This document shows positions 1 to 11,335 of a stretch of DNA of 64,000 nt, one piece after another. The notes beneath the pieces were generated by a model. The model ran no database searches. It saw only the letters and a list, made by a program, of their open reading frames with translations, and had not been told where the DNA came from. The stretch is from Sphingomonas hengshuiensis (lineage in GTDB: Bacteria; Pseudomonadota; Alphaproteobacteria; Sphingomonadales; Sphingomonadaceae), in assembly GCF_000935025.1 (NCBI RefSeq), contig NZ_CP010836.1:744001-808000 (forward strand). Reading direction: 5' to 3'. Numbering within the stretch: the first letter of the stretch is position 1; the number at the start of each line of letters is the position of its first letter. The position numbers and the translations under genes were made by a program.

Positions 1-31
1 GCGGGAGCCCGGGGTAACGGGCGGTGCGCTT

Positions 32-60
32 GGGACCCCGGGGTCCCCGCTTTAGCGGGG
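32..60. repeat. Palindrome plus short hairpin at the window start
   Basis: Positions 32-47 form a perfect 16-base palindrome (GGGACCCC and its complement). It runs into 45-60, where CCCCGCT and AGCGGGG pair around two bases. There is no T-run, so a factor-independent terminator for a gene to the left of the window is possible but not shown. Nothing else is recognisable in 1-133. Confidence 0.4.
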
Positions 61-133
61 AAGCCGGAGGGCTGCCGGTCGCATGCCCTGAATTGGCCAC
101 AGGGCGCGCGGACGCTGGGTGCAGGAGGCCAAG

Positions 134-604
134 ATGATCCTGCCCTTGCTGATCGGTGCATTGCTCCAGCCCATGCCCTCGCCGGAACGGCGCGATGCGC
201 GCGGCCTGCTCGACACGCCCTGCGATTTGGGCGCCGGGACCGTCACGGCCACCACGCTCGCGGCGCTGCCCCGGCCCCTCTCGGAGGCAGTGGAGCAGTT
301 CTTCGCGCCTAGGCGCGGGATCGCGGATGCGGGTGGGGCTTATAACGCGACGGATGTAGTCGATAGCCGCCTTCCCAGCCGCCGTTTCATCCGGGCCTAT
401 CGCGTCGGTCCGATCTGGGTGGTCTGGTATGTGCGGGGCGGGGGCATCGTTTCCTCGCCCCAGACTATTGCGTTTCGTCCGGACGTGGGGCCGGGCGGCG
501 TCGATGCGGGCTTTGTGGCGATGCCCGGCACGGTCTTCGCCGGGGAAGACCTGTGTACCGCGACCAAGGCGATCGTCGCGGGCGTCCGCAACGGAACGCC
601 GTGA
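134..604 (+). CDS. Hypothetical secreted protein
   Basis: A 156-residue protein that I do not recognise. The start is the ATG at 134, because AGGAGG at 123-128 lies five bases upstream; an in-frame GTG at 119 would sit inside that ribosome site. The first 12 residues are hydrophobic (MILPLLIGALL) and followed by MPSPERR, suggesting a short or imperfect signal peptide. The middle contains aromatic, beta-prone segments (YRVGPIWVVWYVRGGG), and two cysteines (near residues 30 and 143) could form a disulfide if the protein is exported. The gene ends three bases before the convergent methionine aminopeptidase gene. Coding use resembles neighbouring genes, so it is probably real, but function is unknown. 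Confidence 0.6.
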   Translation: MILPLLIGALLQPMPSPERRDARGLLDTPCDLGAGTVTATTLAALPRPLSEAVEQFFAPRRGIADAGGAYNATDVVDSRLPSRRFIRAYRVGPIWVVWYVRGGGIVSSPQTIAFRPDVGPGGVDAGFVAMPGTVFAGEDLCTATKAIVAGVRNGTP

Positions 605-607
605 GGC

Positions 608-1432
608 TCAATAAGGCGGCTTGTCCAACCCCTTGGGACTGGTCGTGAAAATCTCGCACCCGGTCTCGGTGATCCCGATCGAATGCTCGAACTGCGCCGA
701 GAGCGAGCGGTCGCGGGTCACGGCAGTCCAGCCGTCGTCGAGCAGCTTCACATCGGGGCGACCGATGTTGATCATCGGTTCGACAGTGAAGATCATGCCG
801 GGGCGCAGTTCGGGCCCGGTGCCGGGGCGGCCGACATGGACGACTTCGGGCGCGTCATGGAACATCCGGCCCACGCCATGCCCGCAGAAATCGCGGACGA
901 CGCCATAGCGATGCTTCTCGGCATGGCTCTGGATCGCGTGGCTGATGTCGCCCAGATGGTTGCCGGGCCGTGCCTGTTCCAGCCCGAGCATCAGGCATTC
1001 ATAGGTCACGTCGACCAGCCGTCGCGCCTTGATCGGCACGTCGCCGACCAGGAACATCCGGCTCGTATCGCCGTGCCAGCCGTCGAGCAAAGGCGTCACG
1101 TCGATGTTGACGATGTCGCCGTCCTTGAGCGTGCGATCGGACGGGATGCCGTGGCACACGACATGGTTGATCGAGATGCAGCAGCTATGCGTATAGCCGC
1201 GATAGCCGAGCGTCGCGGGCACGCCGCCGCCGCCGATCGACATGTCGCGGACGATGTCGTCGAGTTCGGCGGTGGTGACGCCGGGCACGACATGCGGCAC
1301 GAGCGCGTCGAGAATTTCCGCCGCCAGCCGCCCGGCGGCGCGCATGCCTGCAAACCCCTCCGGCCCATGGAGCTTGATCGCGCCGGTGCGCGCCTGTGGC
1401 ATGTCCTCGGTTACGGCAACATATTCGGTCAT
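608..1432 (-). CDS. map: Methionine aminopeptidase, type I
   Basis: Removes the initiator methionine from nascent proteins in the cytoplasm, using two divalent metals. The 274-residue protein begins MTEYVAVTED at 1432; the frame is open further upstream, but that extension is low-complexity and overlaps the divergent GFA-family gene. The pita-bread fold ligands are all visible: the aspartates in DIVNIDVT and WHGDTSRMF, the histidine in FCGHGVGRMFHD, the glutamate in FTVEPMINIG, and the last glutamate in QFEHSIGIT. The length fits the bacterial type Ia enzyme, without an N-terminal zinc finger. It is encoded alone, convergent with the hypothetical gene at 134-604, and divergent from the gene at 1490 across 57 bases. 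Alphaproteobacteria often carry more than one copy, so essentiality cannot be inferred. Confidence 0.95.
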   Translation of the reverse strand: MTEYVAVTEDMPQARTGAIKLHGPEGFAGMRAAGRLAAEILDALVPHVVPGVTTAELDDIVRDMSIGGGGVPATLGYRGYTHSCCISINHVVCHGIPSDRTLKDGDIVNIDVTPLLDGWHGDTSRMFLVGDVPIKARRLVDVTYECLMLGLEQARPGNHLGDISHAIQSHAEKHRYGVVRDFCGHGVGRMFHDAPEVVHVGRPGTGPELRPGMIFTVEPMINIGRPDVKLLDDGWTAVTRDRSLSAQFEHSIGITETGCEIFTTSPKGLDKPPY

Positions 1433-1489
1433 GCTTGCGATATAGGAAGCGCGGGCGCAAAGGGCGAGAGGGTTTTGGAAGGCGTGCGG

Positions 1490-2002
1490 ATGCAGGAATC
1501 GGGGACGGAGTGGCTGGACGGCGGGTGCGCATGCGGCGCCGTCCGCTATCGCGTCGCGGCCGATCCGATCTTCGTCAACAACTGCCATTGCACGCTGTGC
1601 CAGCGCCAGACCGGCGGGCCCAGCGTCGTCAACCTGTTCATCGAAGCCGAGCGGCTGGAGCAACTGTCGGGGGAGACCGTCAGCCATGTCGTGCGGGCGG
1701 GATCGGGCGGCGATCACGAGATCGTGCGCTGCGCCGCGTGCGGCACGGCGCTGTGGAGCTTTTACCCACGGCTTGGGCGGCTGGGCGCGGGCGTTCGGGT
1801 GACGACGCTCGACGAACCGGCGCGGGCGCGGCCCGATGCGGCGATCTACACCGACGATCGCCTGCCCTGGGTCGCACTGCCCGAGGGAATCCCGCATTTT
1901 GCGGGGCCGTACAACCCGGCGGAGTTGCTGCCGCCCGAACGCATGGCACGCCTGCGCGCGCTTGCAGAACGCAGCGCCGCATTGCGTGAGGCGCGGAACT
2001 GA
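1490..2002 (+). CDS. GFA-family (CENP-V/GFA fold) zinc protein
   Basis: A 170-residue protein of the glutathione-dependent formaldehyde-activating (GFA) fold. These small beta-rich proteins coordinate zinc through clustered cysteines. The N-terminal GGCACGAVRY and the following NNCHCTLCQRQTGG give the characteristic CxCG and CxCxxC ligands, and IVRCAACGTALW gives the third cysteine pair. Most members have no proven enzyme activity, so formaldehyde detoxification should not be assumed. The start at 1490 has GGAAGG seven bases upstream. The stop overlaps the next start as TGATG, so this is the first of three tightly coupled genes with the CinA-like and TPR-sulfotransferase genes, though no shared pathway is evident. 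Confidence 0.85.
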   Translation: MQESGTEWLDGGCACGAVRYRVAADPIFVNNCHCTLCQRQTGGPSVVNLFIEAERLEQLSGETVSHVVRAGSGGDHEIVRCAACGTALWSFYPRLGRLGAGVRVTTLDEPARARPDAAIYTDDRLPWVALPEGIPHFAGPYNPAELLPPERMARLRALAERSAALREARN

Positions 2003-2757
2003 TGGGCGAGCGTATCTGGACAGCCGCGCTGATCGTCATCGGCGACGAGATCCTGTCGGGCCGGACGCAGGACAAGAATGTCGCGCAACTCGCGACCTGG
2101 CTCAACGTGCAGGGCATCCGCCTTGCCGAAGTGCGGATCGTCCCCGATGTCGAGAGCGCGATCGTCGAGGCGGTGAACGCGCTGCGGGTACGCAATGATT
2201 ATCTGTTCACGACGGGCGGCATCGGCCCGACGCATGACGACATCACTGTCGACGCGATCGCCGCCGCGCTGAGCGTGCCCGTAGTCGTCCACCCCGGCGC
2301 GCGCGACGTGCTGGAGCAGCATTATGCGACGCGCGGCGGGCTGACCGAGGCGCGGTTGCGGATGGCGCGGGTGCCCGAGGGGGCGTCGCTGGTGCCCAAT
2401 CGCATGTCGGGCGCGCCGGGCATTCGCTGGGGCAATATCTTCATCCTCGCGGGCGTGCCGCATATCACCGCGGGGATGCTCGATGCGCTGACCGGCACGC
2501 TGGAGGGCGGGTTGCCGGTGCTGTCGCGCACGATCGGGAGCTGGGTCGCCGAAAGCGAGATCGCCGACCTGCTTCGCGAGACCGAACGCGCGCATGACGG
2601 CGTGTCGATCGGCAGCTATCCGTTCTTCCGCGAGGGGAGAGTGGGCGCGAACTTCGTCGTCCGCGCGACCGCACAGCCGCTGGTCGACGCCTGTATCGCG
2701 GCGCTGGTCGCGGGGCTGAAGGCGACGGGGCGCGACGTGGTCGACGGCGGGATCTGA
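2002..2757 (+). CDS. CinA-like molybdopterin-binding domain protein
   Basis: A 251-residue single-domain protein of the MoCF-binding (MoaB/Mog, CinA N-terminal) family. The diagnostic segments are LIVIGDEILSGRTQDKN near the N-terminus and LFTTGGIGPTHDDITVDAI around residues 68-85, the GGxGPTxDD loop that binds pterin or nucleotide substrates. It lacks the C-terminal amidohydrolase domain of full CinA, so NMN deamidase activity is not expected from this chain. In CinA the N-terminal domain is linked to ADP-ribose or pterin-type ligands; the role of stand-alone versions is poorly defined. Both ends overlap neighbours by one base (TGATG), indicating translational coupling. Confidence 0.85.
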   Translation: MGERIWTAALIVIGDEILSGRTQDKNVAQLATWLNVQGIRLAEVRIVPDVESAIVEAVNALRVRNDYLFTTGGIGPTHDDITVDAIAAALSVPVVVHPGARDVLEQHYATRGGLTEARLRMARVPEGASLVPNRMSGAPGIRWGNIFILAGVPHITAGMLDALTGTLEGGLPVLSRTIGSWVAESEIADLLRETERAHDGVSIGSYPFFREGRVGANFVVRATAQPLVDACIAALVAGLKATGRDVVDGGI

Positions 2758-4565
2758 TGGACCCGGTCCGCGCGCTGCTCGATGCGGCGGGGCAAGCGAT
2801 CGGACGGGGCGATTTCGATGCCGCAGGGCGCGCGCTGCGCCGGGCCGAGGCGATCGACCCCGCGCCTGCGGGCGCATGGCGCGCGATCGGCGATGCGTGG
2901 CACGCGGCGGGGCAAAGCGAGCCGGGCGGCGCCGCGCATCTGAAGGCGGTGCAGCGATCGATCCACGATCCCGACCTGGTCGCCGCAGCCGCCGCGCTGG
3001 GCCGCGACGCGCTGGGCGAGGCCGAGCCGATCCTGCGCGCCCGGCTGAAGGCGCTGCCCACCGATGTCGCGGCGATCCGCATGCTCGCCGAGCTGGCGAC
3101 GCGGCTCCAGCGCTATGGCGATGCTGAGACGCTGCTGCTCCGCGCGCTCGACCTCGCGCCGGGCTTCCTGCCCGCGCGGCACAATCTGGCGGTGGTGCTG
3201 TACCGGCAGGCGCGGTCGGAGGCGGCGCTGGATCAGGTCGAGCGCTTGCTGGCGGCGGACCCGGCGCATCCCGGCTATCGCAATCTCAAGGCCGCGATCC
3301 TCGTGCGCATCGGCGATTATCCGCAGGCGATCGCGCTGTATCGCGGCGTGCTGGCCGATCTGCCCGAACAGCCGCGGGTGTGGATGAGCCTTGGCCATGC
3401 GCTCAAGACCGTGGGGCAGATGCCCGAGAGCATCGCCGCCTATCGCACCAGCATCGCGCAATTGCCGAGCCTGGGCGAAAGCTGGTGGAGCCTCGCCAAC
3501 CTCAAGACCTTTCGCTTCGCGGATGCCGATATCGCGGCGATCCGCGAACAGCTCGCGCGCGACGATTTGGGCGACGAGGATCGCTTCCACTTCGATTTCG
3601 CGCTGGGCAAGGCGCTGGAGGATCGCGCCGACTATGCCGCGTCGTTCGCGCATTATGACGCGGGCAACCGGCGGCGGCGCGCGGGGCTGGCCTATGATCC
3701 CGACGAGCTGACCGAACAGGTGGCGCGGGCGCGGGCGCTGTTCTCGCCCGATTTCTTCGCGGCGCGGCCCGGGGGCGATCCGGCGCCCGATCCGATCTTC
3801 GTGGTGGGGCTCCAGCGATCGGGATCGACCCTGGTCGAGCAGATATTGTCGAGCCACCCGCTGATCGAGGGGACGATGGAGCTTCCCGATCTCACCGGGA
3901 TCGTCCGGCAACTGGCGGGGCGGCGGCTGCGCGGCGAGGGGAGCTATTATCCGGAAGTGCTGGCCGAGCTGACCCCCGATGCGCGCGCGGCGCTGGGGCG
4001 CGAGTATCTCGCGCTGACGCGCATCCAACGCAAGACCGACCGGCCGTTTTTCATCGACAAGCTGCCCAATAATTTCGCGCATGCCGGGCTTATCCACCTG
4101 ATCCTGCCCAATGCCCGGATCATCGATGTGCGGCGGCACCCGATGGGGTGTTGCTTCTCCTGCTACAAACAGCATTTCGCGCGGGGGCAGGGCTTTGCCT
4201 ATGACCTGACCGAGCTGGGCCGTTATTATGCCGATTATGTAGCGATGATGGCGGTGGTCGACGCCGCGCTGCCGGGGCGGGTCCACCGCGTCATCTATGA
4301 GCGGCTGGTTGGCGATCTGGAGGGTGAGGTGCGGCGGTTGCTCGCCTATGTCGGCGTCGATTTTGACCCCGCCTGCCTGGCGTTTCACCAGACCGATCGC
4401 GCGGTGCGCACCCCCAGCGCGGAACAGGTCCGCCAGCCAATCTATGCCGATGCGGTCGAGCAATGGCGGCATTTCGCGCCATGGCTGGGGCCGCTGCGCG
4501 ACGCGCTGGGCGACGTCGTCGACCACTATGCTGATGCGCCGGAGCAACACACAAAACCTTCCTGA
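2757..4565 (+). CDS. TPR-repeat sulfotransferase
   Basis: A 602-residue, two-part protein. The first ~300 residues are helical tandem repeats of TPR type (for example ARHNLAVVLYRQARSEAALDQVERLL and later PRVWMSLGHALKTVGQM). The C-terminal half is a PAPS-dependent sulfotransferase: GLQRSGSTLVEQIL near residue 350 is the 5'-phosphosulfate loop, and NARIIDVRRHPMGCCFS near residue 455 is the 3'-phosphate-binding segment. Proteins of this TPR-sulfotransferase class are frequent in sphingomonads and alphaproteobacteria; substrates are rarely known. There is no signal peptide, so it acts in the cytoplasm. It overlaps the CinA-like gene by one base. The next gene starts 84 bases later with its own leader, so the operon probably ends here. 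Confidence 0.85.
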   Translation: MDPVRALLDAAGQAIGRGDFDAAGRALRRAEAIDPAPAGAWRAIGDAWHAAGQSEPGGAAHLKAVQRSIHDPDLVAAAAALGRDALGEAEPILRARLKALPTDVAAIRMLAELATRLQRYGDAETLLLRALDLAPGFLPARHNLAVVLYRQARSEAALDQVERLLAADPAHPGYRNLKAAILVRIGDYPQAIALYRGVLADLPEQPRVWMSLGHALKTVGQMPESIAAYRTSIAQLPSLGESWWSLANLKTFRFADADIAAIREQLARDDLGDEDRFHFDFALGKALEDRADYAASFAHYDAGNRRRRAGLAYDPDELTEQVARARALFSPDFFAARPGGDPAPDPIFVVGLQRSGSTLVEQILSSHPLIEGTMELPDLTGIVRQLAGRRLRGEGSYYPEVLAELTPDARAALGREYLALTRIQRKTDRPFFIDKLPNNFAHAGLIHLILPNARIIDVRRHPMGCCFSCYKQHFARGQGFAYDLTELGRYYADYVAMMAVVDAALPGRVHRVIYERLVGDLEGEVRRLLAYVGVDFDPACLAFHQTDRAVRTPSAEQVRQPIYADAVEQWRHFAPWLGPLRDALGDVVDHYADAPEQHTKPS

Positions 4566-4649
4566 TCGTGCATTGTGCGCTGCGGTGTGAAACGCCTTGA
4601 CACAATTCCGGCCCCGTAACAGCTTGGTAACACAGCAGGGGGAACGGCC

Positions 4650-7010
4650 ATGGTGACGCGCGTGCAGACTTCGTCCAGGGCTCTTATCGGGGCTTTGCTC
4701 GCCTCCACCGCGATCGCCGCGACGCCCGCCTTCGCGCAGGACAGCGGCGTCGTCGACAGCAACGAAATCGTCGTGACCGCGCAGAAGCGCGAACAGCATC
4801 TCCAGGACGTGCCGCTGTCGATCGTCGCGCTGGGGACCGAGAAGCTTGACGAGCTGCAGATACAGGATTTCGACGATTATGCGCGCTATCTGCCCGCGCT
4901 TTCGTATCAGACCGCGGGGCCGGGCGCGTCGGTGGTCTATTTCCGCGGCATCGCGTCGGGCGAGACGATCAACCATTCGGGGCAATTGCCCAGCGTAGGC
5001 ACCTATCTCGACGAAGCGCCGATCACCACGATCCAGGGCGCGCTCGACCTCCATATTTACGACGTCGCGCGGGTCGAGGCGCTGGCCGGGCCGCAGGGCA
5101 CGCTGTACGGCGCCTCCAGCCAGGCGGGCACGATCCGCATCATCACCAACAAGCCCGACACCAGCGGTTTCTACGGCGCGGTCAATGTCGAGGGTAACAC
5201 CGTCAGCCATGGCGGCCAGGGCTATGTCGGCGAGGGCTTCGTCAACCTGCCGCTGTCGAGCAGCGCTGCGCTGCGCGTCGTCGGCTGGTACGACAAGGAT
5301 GCCGGCTATATCGACAATGTCGCCGCGACCCGCGTCTTTCCGACGCTGGGGCCCGATTTCGACATCCCCGGCACCAATACCGTCAAGAACACCGCCTATG
5401 CGAAGGACGATTACAACGACGTCGAAACCTATGGCGGCCGCGCGGCGCTCAAGCTGGAGCTGGACGACAGCTGGACGGTGACGCCGCAGATCATGGCGCA
5501 GAAGCAGAAGAGCAACGGCTCCTTCGCCTATGAAATGGATCGCGGCGCCTACAAGACGGCGCAGTATAATCCCGAGGGGCTGCAGGACGAATGGTTCCAG
5601 GCGGCGCTGACGATCGAGGGCAAGATCGGCAGTTTCGACGTGACCTATGCGGGCAGCTATCTGAAGCGCAAGGTCGAGACGCAGAGCGACTATTCGGACT
5701 ATGCCTATTATTACGACGCGCTGTTCGGATACGGCGCCTATTATGTCGATAACGCCGGCAATCCGGTGTCGAACCAGCAGGTGATCGGCGTCGATCGCTT
5801 TACCAAGCAGAGCCACGAGCTGCGCTTCGCCTGGGAGCAGGGCCCCGCACACCTGATCTTCGGCGGTTTCTACCAGCGCCAGACGCACAATATCCAACAG
5901 GACTATGTCATCCCCGGCCTCGCCGACGATCTGGAGGTGCCGGGCTGGGCCGACACGATCTGGCTGACCAAGCAATATCGCGTCGACCGCGACTATGCCG
6001 GGTTCGGCGAACTCACCGTCGACATCACGCCCAAGGTTTCGGCGACGATGGGCACGCGCATCTTCAAATACGACAATTCGCTGGTGGGCTTTTTCGGCTA
6101 TGGCGCCGGTTTCGGCAACACCGGCGAGCGGCAATGCTTCGCGGCGGCCAAGGTGGCGGGAAGCCCGTGTACCAATCTCGACAAGCGCGTGAAGGACTGG
6201 GGCTTCACCCACAAGCTCAACCTGACGTGGCGCCCGGTCGACGGGGTGATGCTGTATGGCACGATGTCGCGCGGCTTCCGCCCCGGCGGGATCAACCGGC
6301 GCGGGACGCTGCCGCCGTTCGGATCGGACTTTATCGACAATTACGAGATCGGGTGGAAGACGAGCTTCCTCGACAAGCATGCGACGTTCAATGGCGCGAT
6401 CTACCAGCTCGACTGGACCGACATGCAATTCTCGTATCTCGGTGCCAACGGGCTGACCGAGATCCAGAACGCCGGCAATGCGCGCGTTCGCGGCGTGGAA
6501 GCGGAATTGACGGTGCGCCCGGTGACGGGGCTTAGCCTGTCGGTGTCGGGGGCGTATAACGACGCCAAGCTGGTCTCGCCCTATTGCCGGGTGCTGTCGA
6601 CCGATTGCTCGGTGCCAGAGGGCAATAGCGAGCAGGCGCCGGCGGGAACGCGGCTGCCGATCACGCCGAAGTTCAAGGGCAATGCCCAGGCGCGCTATGA
6701 ATTCCCGGTGGGCGGGGACGCAGTGGCGCATGTGCAGGGCGCGATGGTGTATCAGGGCGATATATTGTTCGACCTGCGCACCGACGCCCGCGCCGCATTC
6801 GGCACGCAAAAGGCGTTTGCAACGGCGGATTTCGCGGCGGGCGTGGCGTTCGCCGACTATACGATCGAAGTCTATGCCCGGAACGCCTTCGACGTCGTCG
6901 GCGGCCAGTTCCGCACCGCGCAGTGCGGCGTGGGTACGTGCGGGGGGACGCTGTACAGCTATCCGATCCAGCCGCGGACGATCGGGGTGCGGCTGGGGCG
7001 GAAATTCTAG
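4650..7010 (+). CDS. TonB-dependent outer-membrane receptor
   Basis: A 786-residue outer-membrane receptor for energised uptake of an unknown ligand. A signal peptide ends at ATPAFA|QD near residue 29. The TonB-box/plug start NEIVVTAQKREQHLQDVPLS follows, typical of the sphingomonad catabolic receptor class, then plug motifs around GPQGTLYGASSQAGTIRIIT (RPEGTLYG-like). The chain ends in the aromatic RLGRKF expected of a C-terminal beta strand. A GGGGGA ribosome site lies about eight bases before the ATG, and TTGACA at 4597-4602 is a possible -35 element without a convincing -10. No substrate enzymes adjoin it: the TPR-sulfotransferase is upstream, and a REP palindrome and insertion sequence follow. 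Confidence 0.92.
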   Translation: MVTRVQTSSRALIGALLASTAIAATPAFAQDSGVVDSNEIVVTAQKREQHLQDVPLSIVALGTEKLDELQIQDFDDYARYLPALSYQTAGPGASVVYFRGIASGETINHSGQLPSVGTYLDEAPITTIQGALDLHIYDVARVEALAGPQGTLYGASSQAGTIRIITNKPDTSGFYGAVNVEGNTVSHGGQGYVGEGFVNLPLSSSAALRVVGWYDKDAGYIDNVAATRVFPTLGPDFDIPGTNTVKNTAYAKDDYNDVETYGGRAALKLELDDSWTVTPQIMAQKQKSNGSFAYEMDRGAYKTAQYNPEGLQDEWFQAALTIEGKIGSFDVTYAGSYLKRKVETQSDYSDYAYYYDALFGYGAYYVDNAGNPVSNQQVIGVDRFTKQSHELRFAWEQGPAHLIFGGFYQRQTHNIQQDYVIPGLADDLEVPGWADTIWLTKQYRVDRDYAGFGELTVDITPKVSATMGTRIFKYDNSLVGFFGYGAGFGNTGERQCFAAAKVAGSPCTNLDKRVKDWGFTHKLNLTWRPVDGVMLYGTMSRGFRPGGINRRGTLPPFGSDFIDNYEIGWKTSFLDKHATFNGAIYQLDWTDMQFSYLGANGLTEIQNAGNARVRGVEAELTVRPVTGLSLSVSGAYNDAKLVSPYCRVLSTDCSVPEGNSEQAPAGTRLPITPKFKGNAQARYEFPVGGDAVAHVQGAMVYQGDILFDLRTDARAAFGTQKAFATADFAAGVAFADYTIEVYARNAFDVVGGQFRTAQCGVGTCGGTLYSYPIQPRTIGVRLGRKF

Positions 7011-7058
7011 GGGCTGGTTCGCGCTGGGGTAAACTGATGCCAGCGCCGTCTTTTTCGA

Positions 7059-7143
7059 CGTCATGCTGAACTTGTTTCAGCATCCAACGCGCCACAAGCA
7101 GCTGCGGTGCGGGCTGAGGGTTGGATGCTGAAACAAGTTCAGC
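7059..7143. repeat. REP-like palindrome, right arm interrupted by the IS110 element
   Basis: The left arm is 7059-7088. The right arm starts at 7120 and matches the complement of the left arm perfectly for 24 bases, to 7143. The remaining six bases predicted by the left arm (ATGACG) are found at 8274-8279, directly after the insertion sequence. The restored palindrome has 30-base perfect arms around a 31-base loop. It lies just after the TonB receptor stop. Such palindromes (core GCTGAACTTGTTTCAGC) look like the dispersed intergenic repeats of sphingomonads; copy number cannot be judged from this window. Confidence 0.85.
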
Positions 7144-7157
7144 GACTGTCTTTGGCG

Positions 7158-9617
<2,460 letters not shown>

Positions 9618-9621
<4 letters not shown>

Positions 9622-11225
9622 CCGAACAGACGCCCCAACAGGCTGCGGTCGCGCAGGATTTCATGCGCGGCATTGTGCCCCGGAGCGCCGGTGACGCCAC
9701 CGCCGGGATGGGTACCCGCGCCACACATATACAGTCCCTTGATCGGCGCGCGGTAATCGCCGTGGCCGAGCACCGGGCGCGCCGCCCAGAGCTGGTCGAG
9801 CGACATATGCCCGTGCATGATGTCGCCACCGATCAGCCCGAACTTGCGCTCCAGGTCGAGTGGCGAATGGATCTGCACGCCCAGGATCGAGGCGCGGAAA
9901 TTGGGCGCGTGCTGCGTCACCGTATCGATGATCGCCTCCGCCGCCGCCTCGCGCGCGTCGTCCCAGCTCCGGCCATCGGGCAGGACGGGGGCGAATTGCT
10001 GGCAGAACAGGCTGGCGATGTGCATTCCCGGCGGGGCGAGGCTGTTATCGACGCTGGTGGGCAGCTTCATCTCGACGATCGGCGCCTTCGACCAACCGAA
10101 CGCCTTCGCGTCGGTGAAGGCCTGGTCCATATAGTCGAGCGTCGGGGAAATGATGATCCCGGCGGTGTGGTGTTCGGCCTTTTCCTTGCCCGGCAGCACG
10201 GTGAAGTCGGGCAGTTCGGACAAAGCGACGTTCATCCGGAAGGTGCCCGATCCCGCCTTGAAATGATCCATCCGCCGGGCGAATTCGGGCGTCAGGTCGG
10301 CACGATCGACGAGCTGGCGGAACAGCAGCGCGGGGCCGGCATTGGACGCGACCACCCCTGCTGCAATCTCCTCGCCGCTCTCCAGCCGCACGCCCGCGAC
10401 GCGATTGCCGTCGACCAGCACGCGCGCGACGGGGGCCTCCAGGCTGATCTCGACTCCCGCCTCGACGCACGCTTCCGCCATATATTGCGTGATCGCGCCC
10501 ATCCCGCCGACGCTGTGGCCCCAGGTGCCCTTCTTGCCGTTCACTTCGCCAAAGACATGGTGGAGCAGCACATAGGCGCTGCCCGGCGTGTCCGGGCTGG
10601 CATAATTGCCGACCACCGCGTCGAATCCGAACGCGGCCTGGATATACGGATGCTCGAACCAGCTATCGAGGAAGCTTCGCGCGGACTTGACGAACAGGTC
10701 CATCACGTCGCGCTGCGCCTCGATGTCCATCCCCGCCAGTTGCTTGCCCTGCATCGCCGCCGACAGCAGCGCGCGGATGCCGCCGCCGGCATTGGGCGGC
10801 GTTTTGAGCGAGAGGTCGCGCAGCACTTCGGCAACGCGCTCAAGCGCCGCTTCATAGGCGGGGAAGGTGTCGGCATCCTTCTGGCTGAAGCGCGCGAATT
10901 CGGCCTGGGTCCGCGCCTGGCCGCCGCCCAGCTTCAGATAGCCGCCGTCATGCGGGAAGAAGTTGCTGATCGTCCGCTCGATGATCCGCCAGCCGCGCTC
11001 GTGCAGCCGCATGTCCTTGATGACCTTGGGCCGGAGCAGGCTGACGGTGTAGCTGGCGGTGGAATTGCGGAAGCCGGGGTGAAACTCCTCGGTCACCGCC
11101 GCGCCGCCGACGATCGCGCGGCGCTCCAGCACGCGGACCTTCAGCCCCGCGCGGGCGAGGTAGAAGGCGCAGACCAGGCCGTTATGGCCGCCGCCGATGA
11201 TGAGTGCGTCGTAGTGGGTGGTCAT
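9618..11225 (-). CDS. FAD-dependent oxidoreductase, phytoene-desaturase-like (PYROXD2 type)
   Basis: A 535-residue flavoprotein. The Rossmann motif ALIIGGGHNGLVCAFYLA (residues ~7-24) and VRVLERRAIVGGAA bind FAD; PGFRNSTASYTVSLL and the C-terminal MHIASLFCQQ / LYMCGAGTHPGGGVTGAPG segments are typical of the carotenoid-desaturase-like NAD(P)/FAD family called PYROXD2 in animals. Biochemical roles in this subgroup are undefined, and there are no carotenoid genes nearby, so phytoene is an unlikely substrate. The start is ATG at 11225 (MTTHYD); upstream in-frame residues fall in a palindromic repeat. It follows the Rieske oxygenase on the same strand after 110 bases of hairpin DNA, so it may form a unit with that gene. 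Confidence 0.85.
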
Positions 11226-11239
11226 TTCCGTACCTTTCT

Positions 11240-11319
11240 CCCCTCCCGCTTGCGGGAGGGGTCGGGGGTGGGCCCCCGCCATCCTCGAAACGCCCGGTCG
11301 AGAGTTTCACCTGAAACTC
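11240..11319. repeat. Two intergenic hairpins
   Basis: Positions 11240-11249 and 11252-11261 are perfect 10-base arms (CCCCTCCCGC) around TT, and 11302-11309 pairs with 11312-11319 (GAGTTTCA / TGAAACTC) around CC. They fill the gap between the Rieske gene's stop (11336) and the FAD gene's start (11225) and may attenuate read-through. There is no U-tract after either stem. Confidence 0.6.
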
Positions 11320-11335
11320 GCAAGCGGGCAGGGGG

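Noticed and set aside
1433..1897. N-terminal extension of methionine aminopeptidase by about 155 codons
   Set aside because: The extension is low-complexity, antisense to the GFA-family gene, and not part of the enzyme family.
2616..7064. Very long open frame on the minus strand (over 1400 codons) opposite the sulfotransferase and TonB receptor
   Set aside because: It is antisense to two clearly recognised genes, is rich in Arg/His/Asp/Ala as expected of GC-rich shadow frames, and has no recognisable domain.
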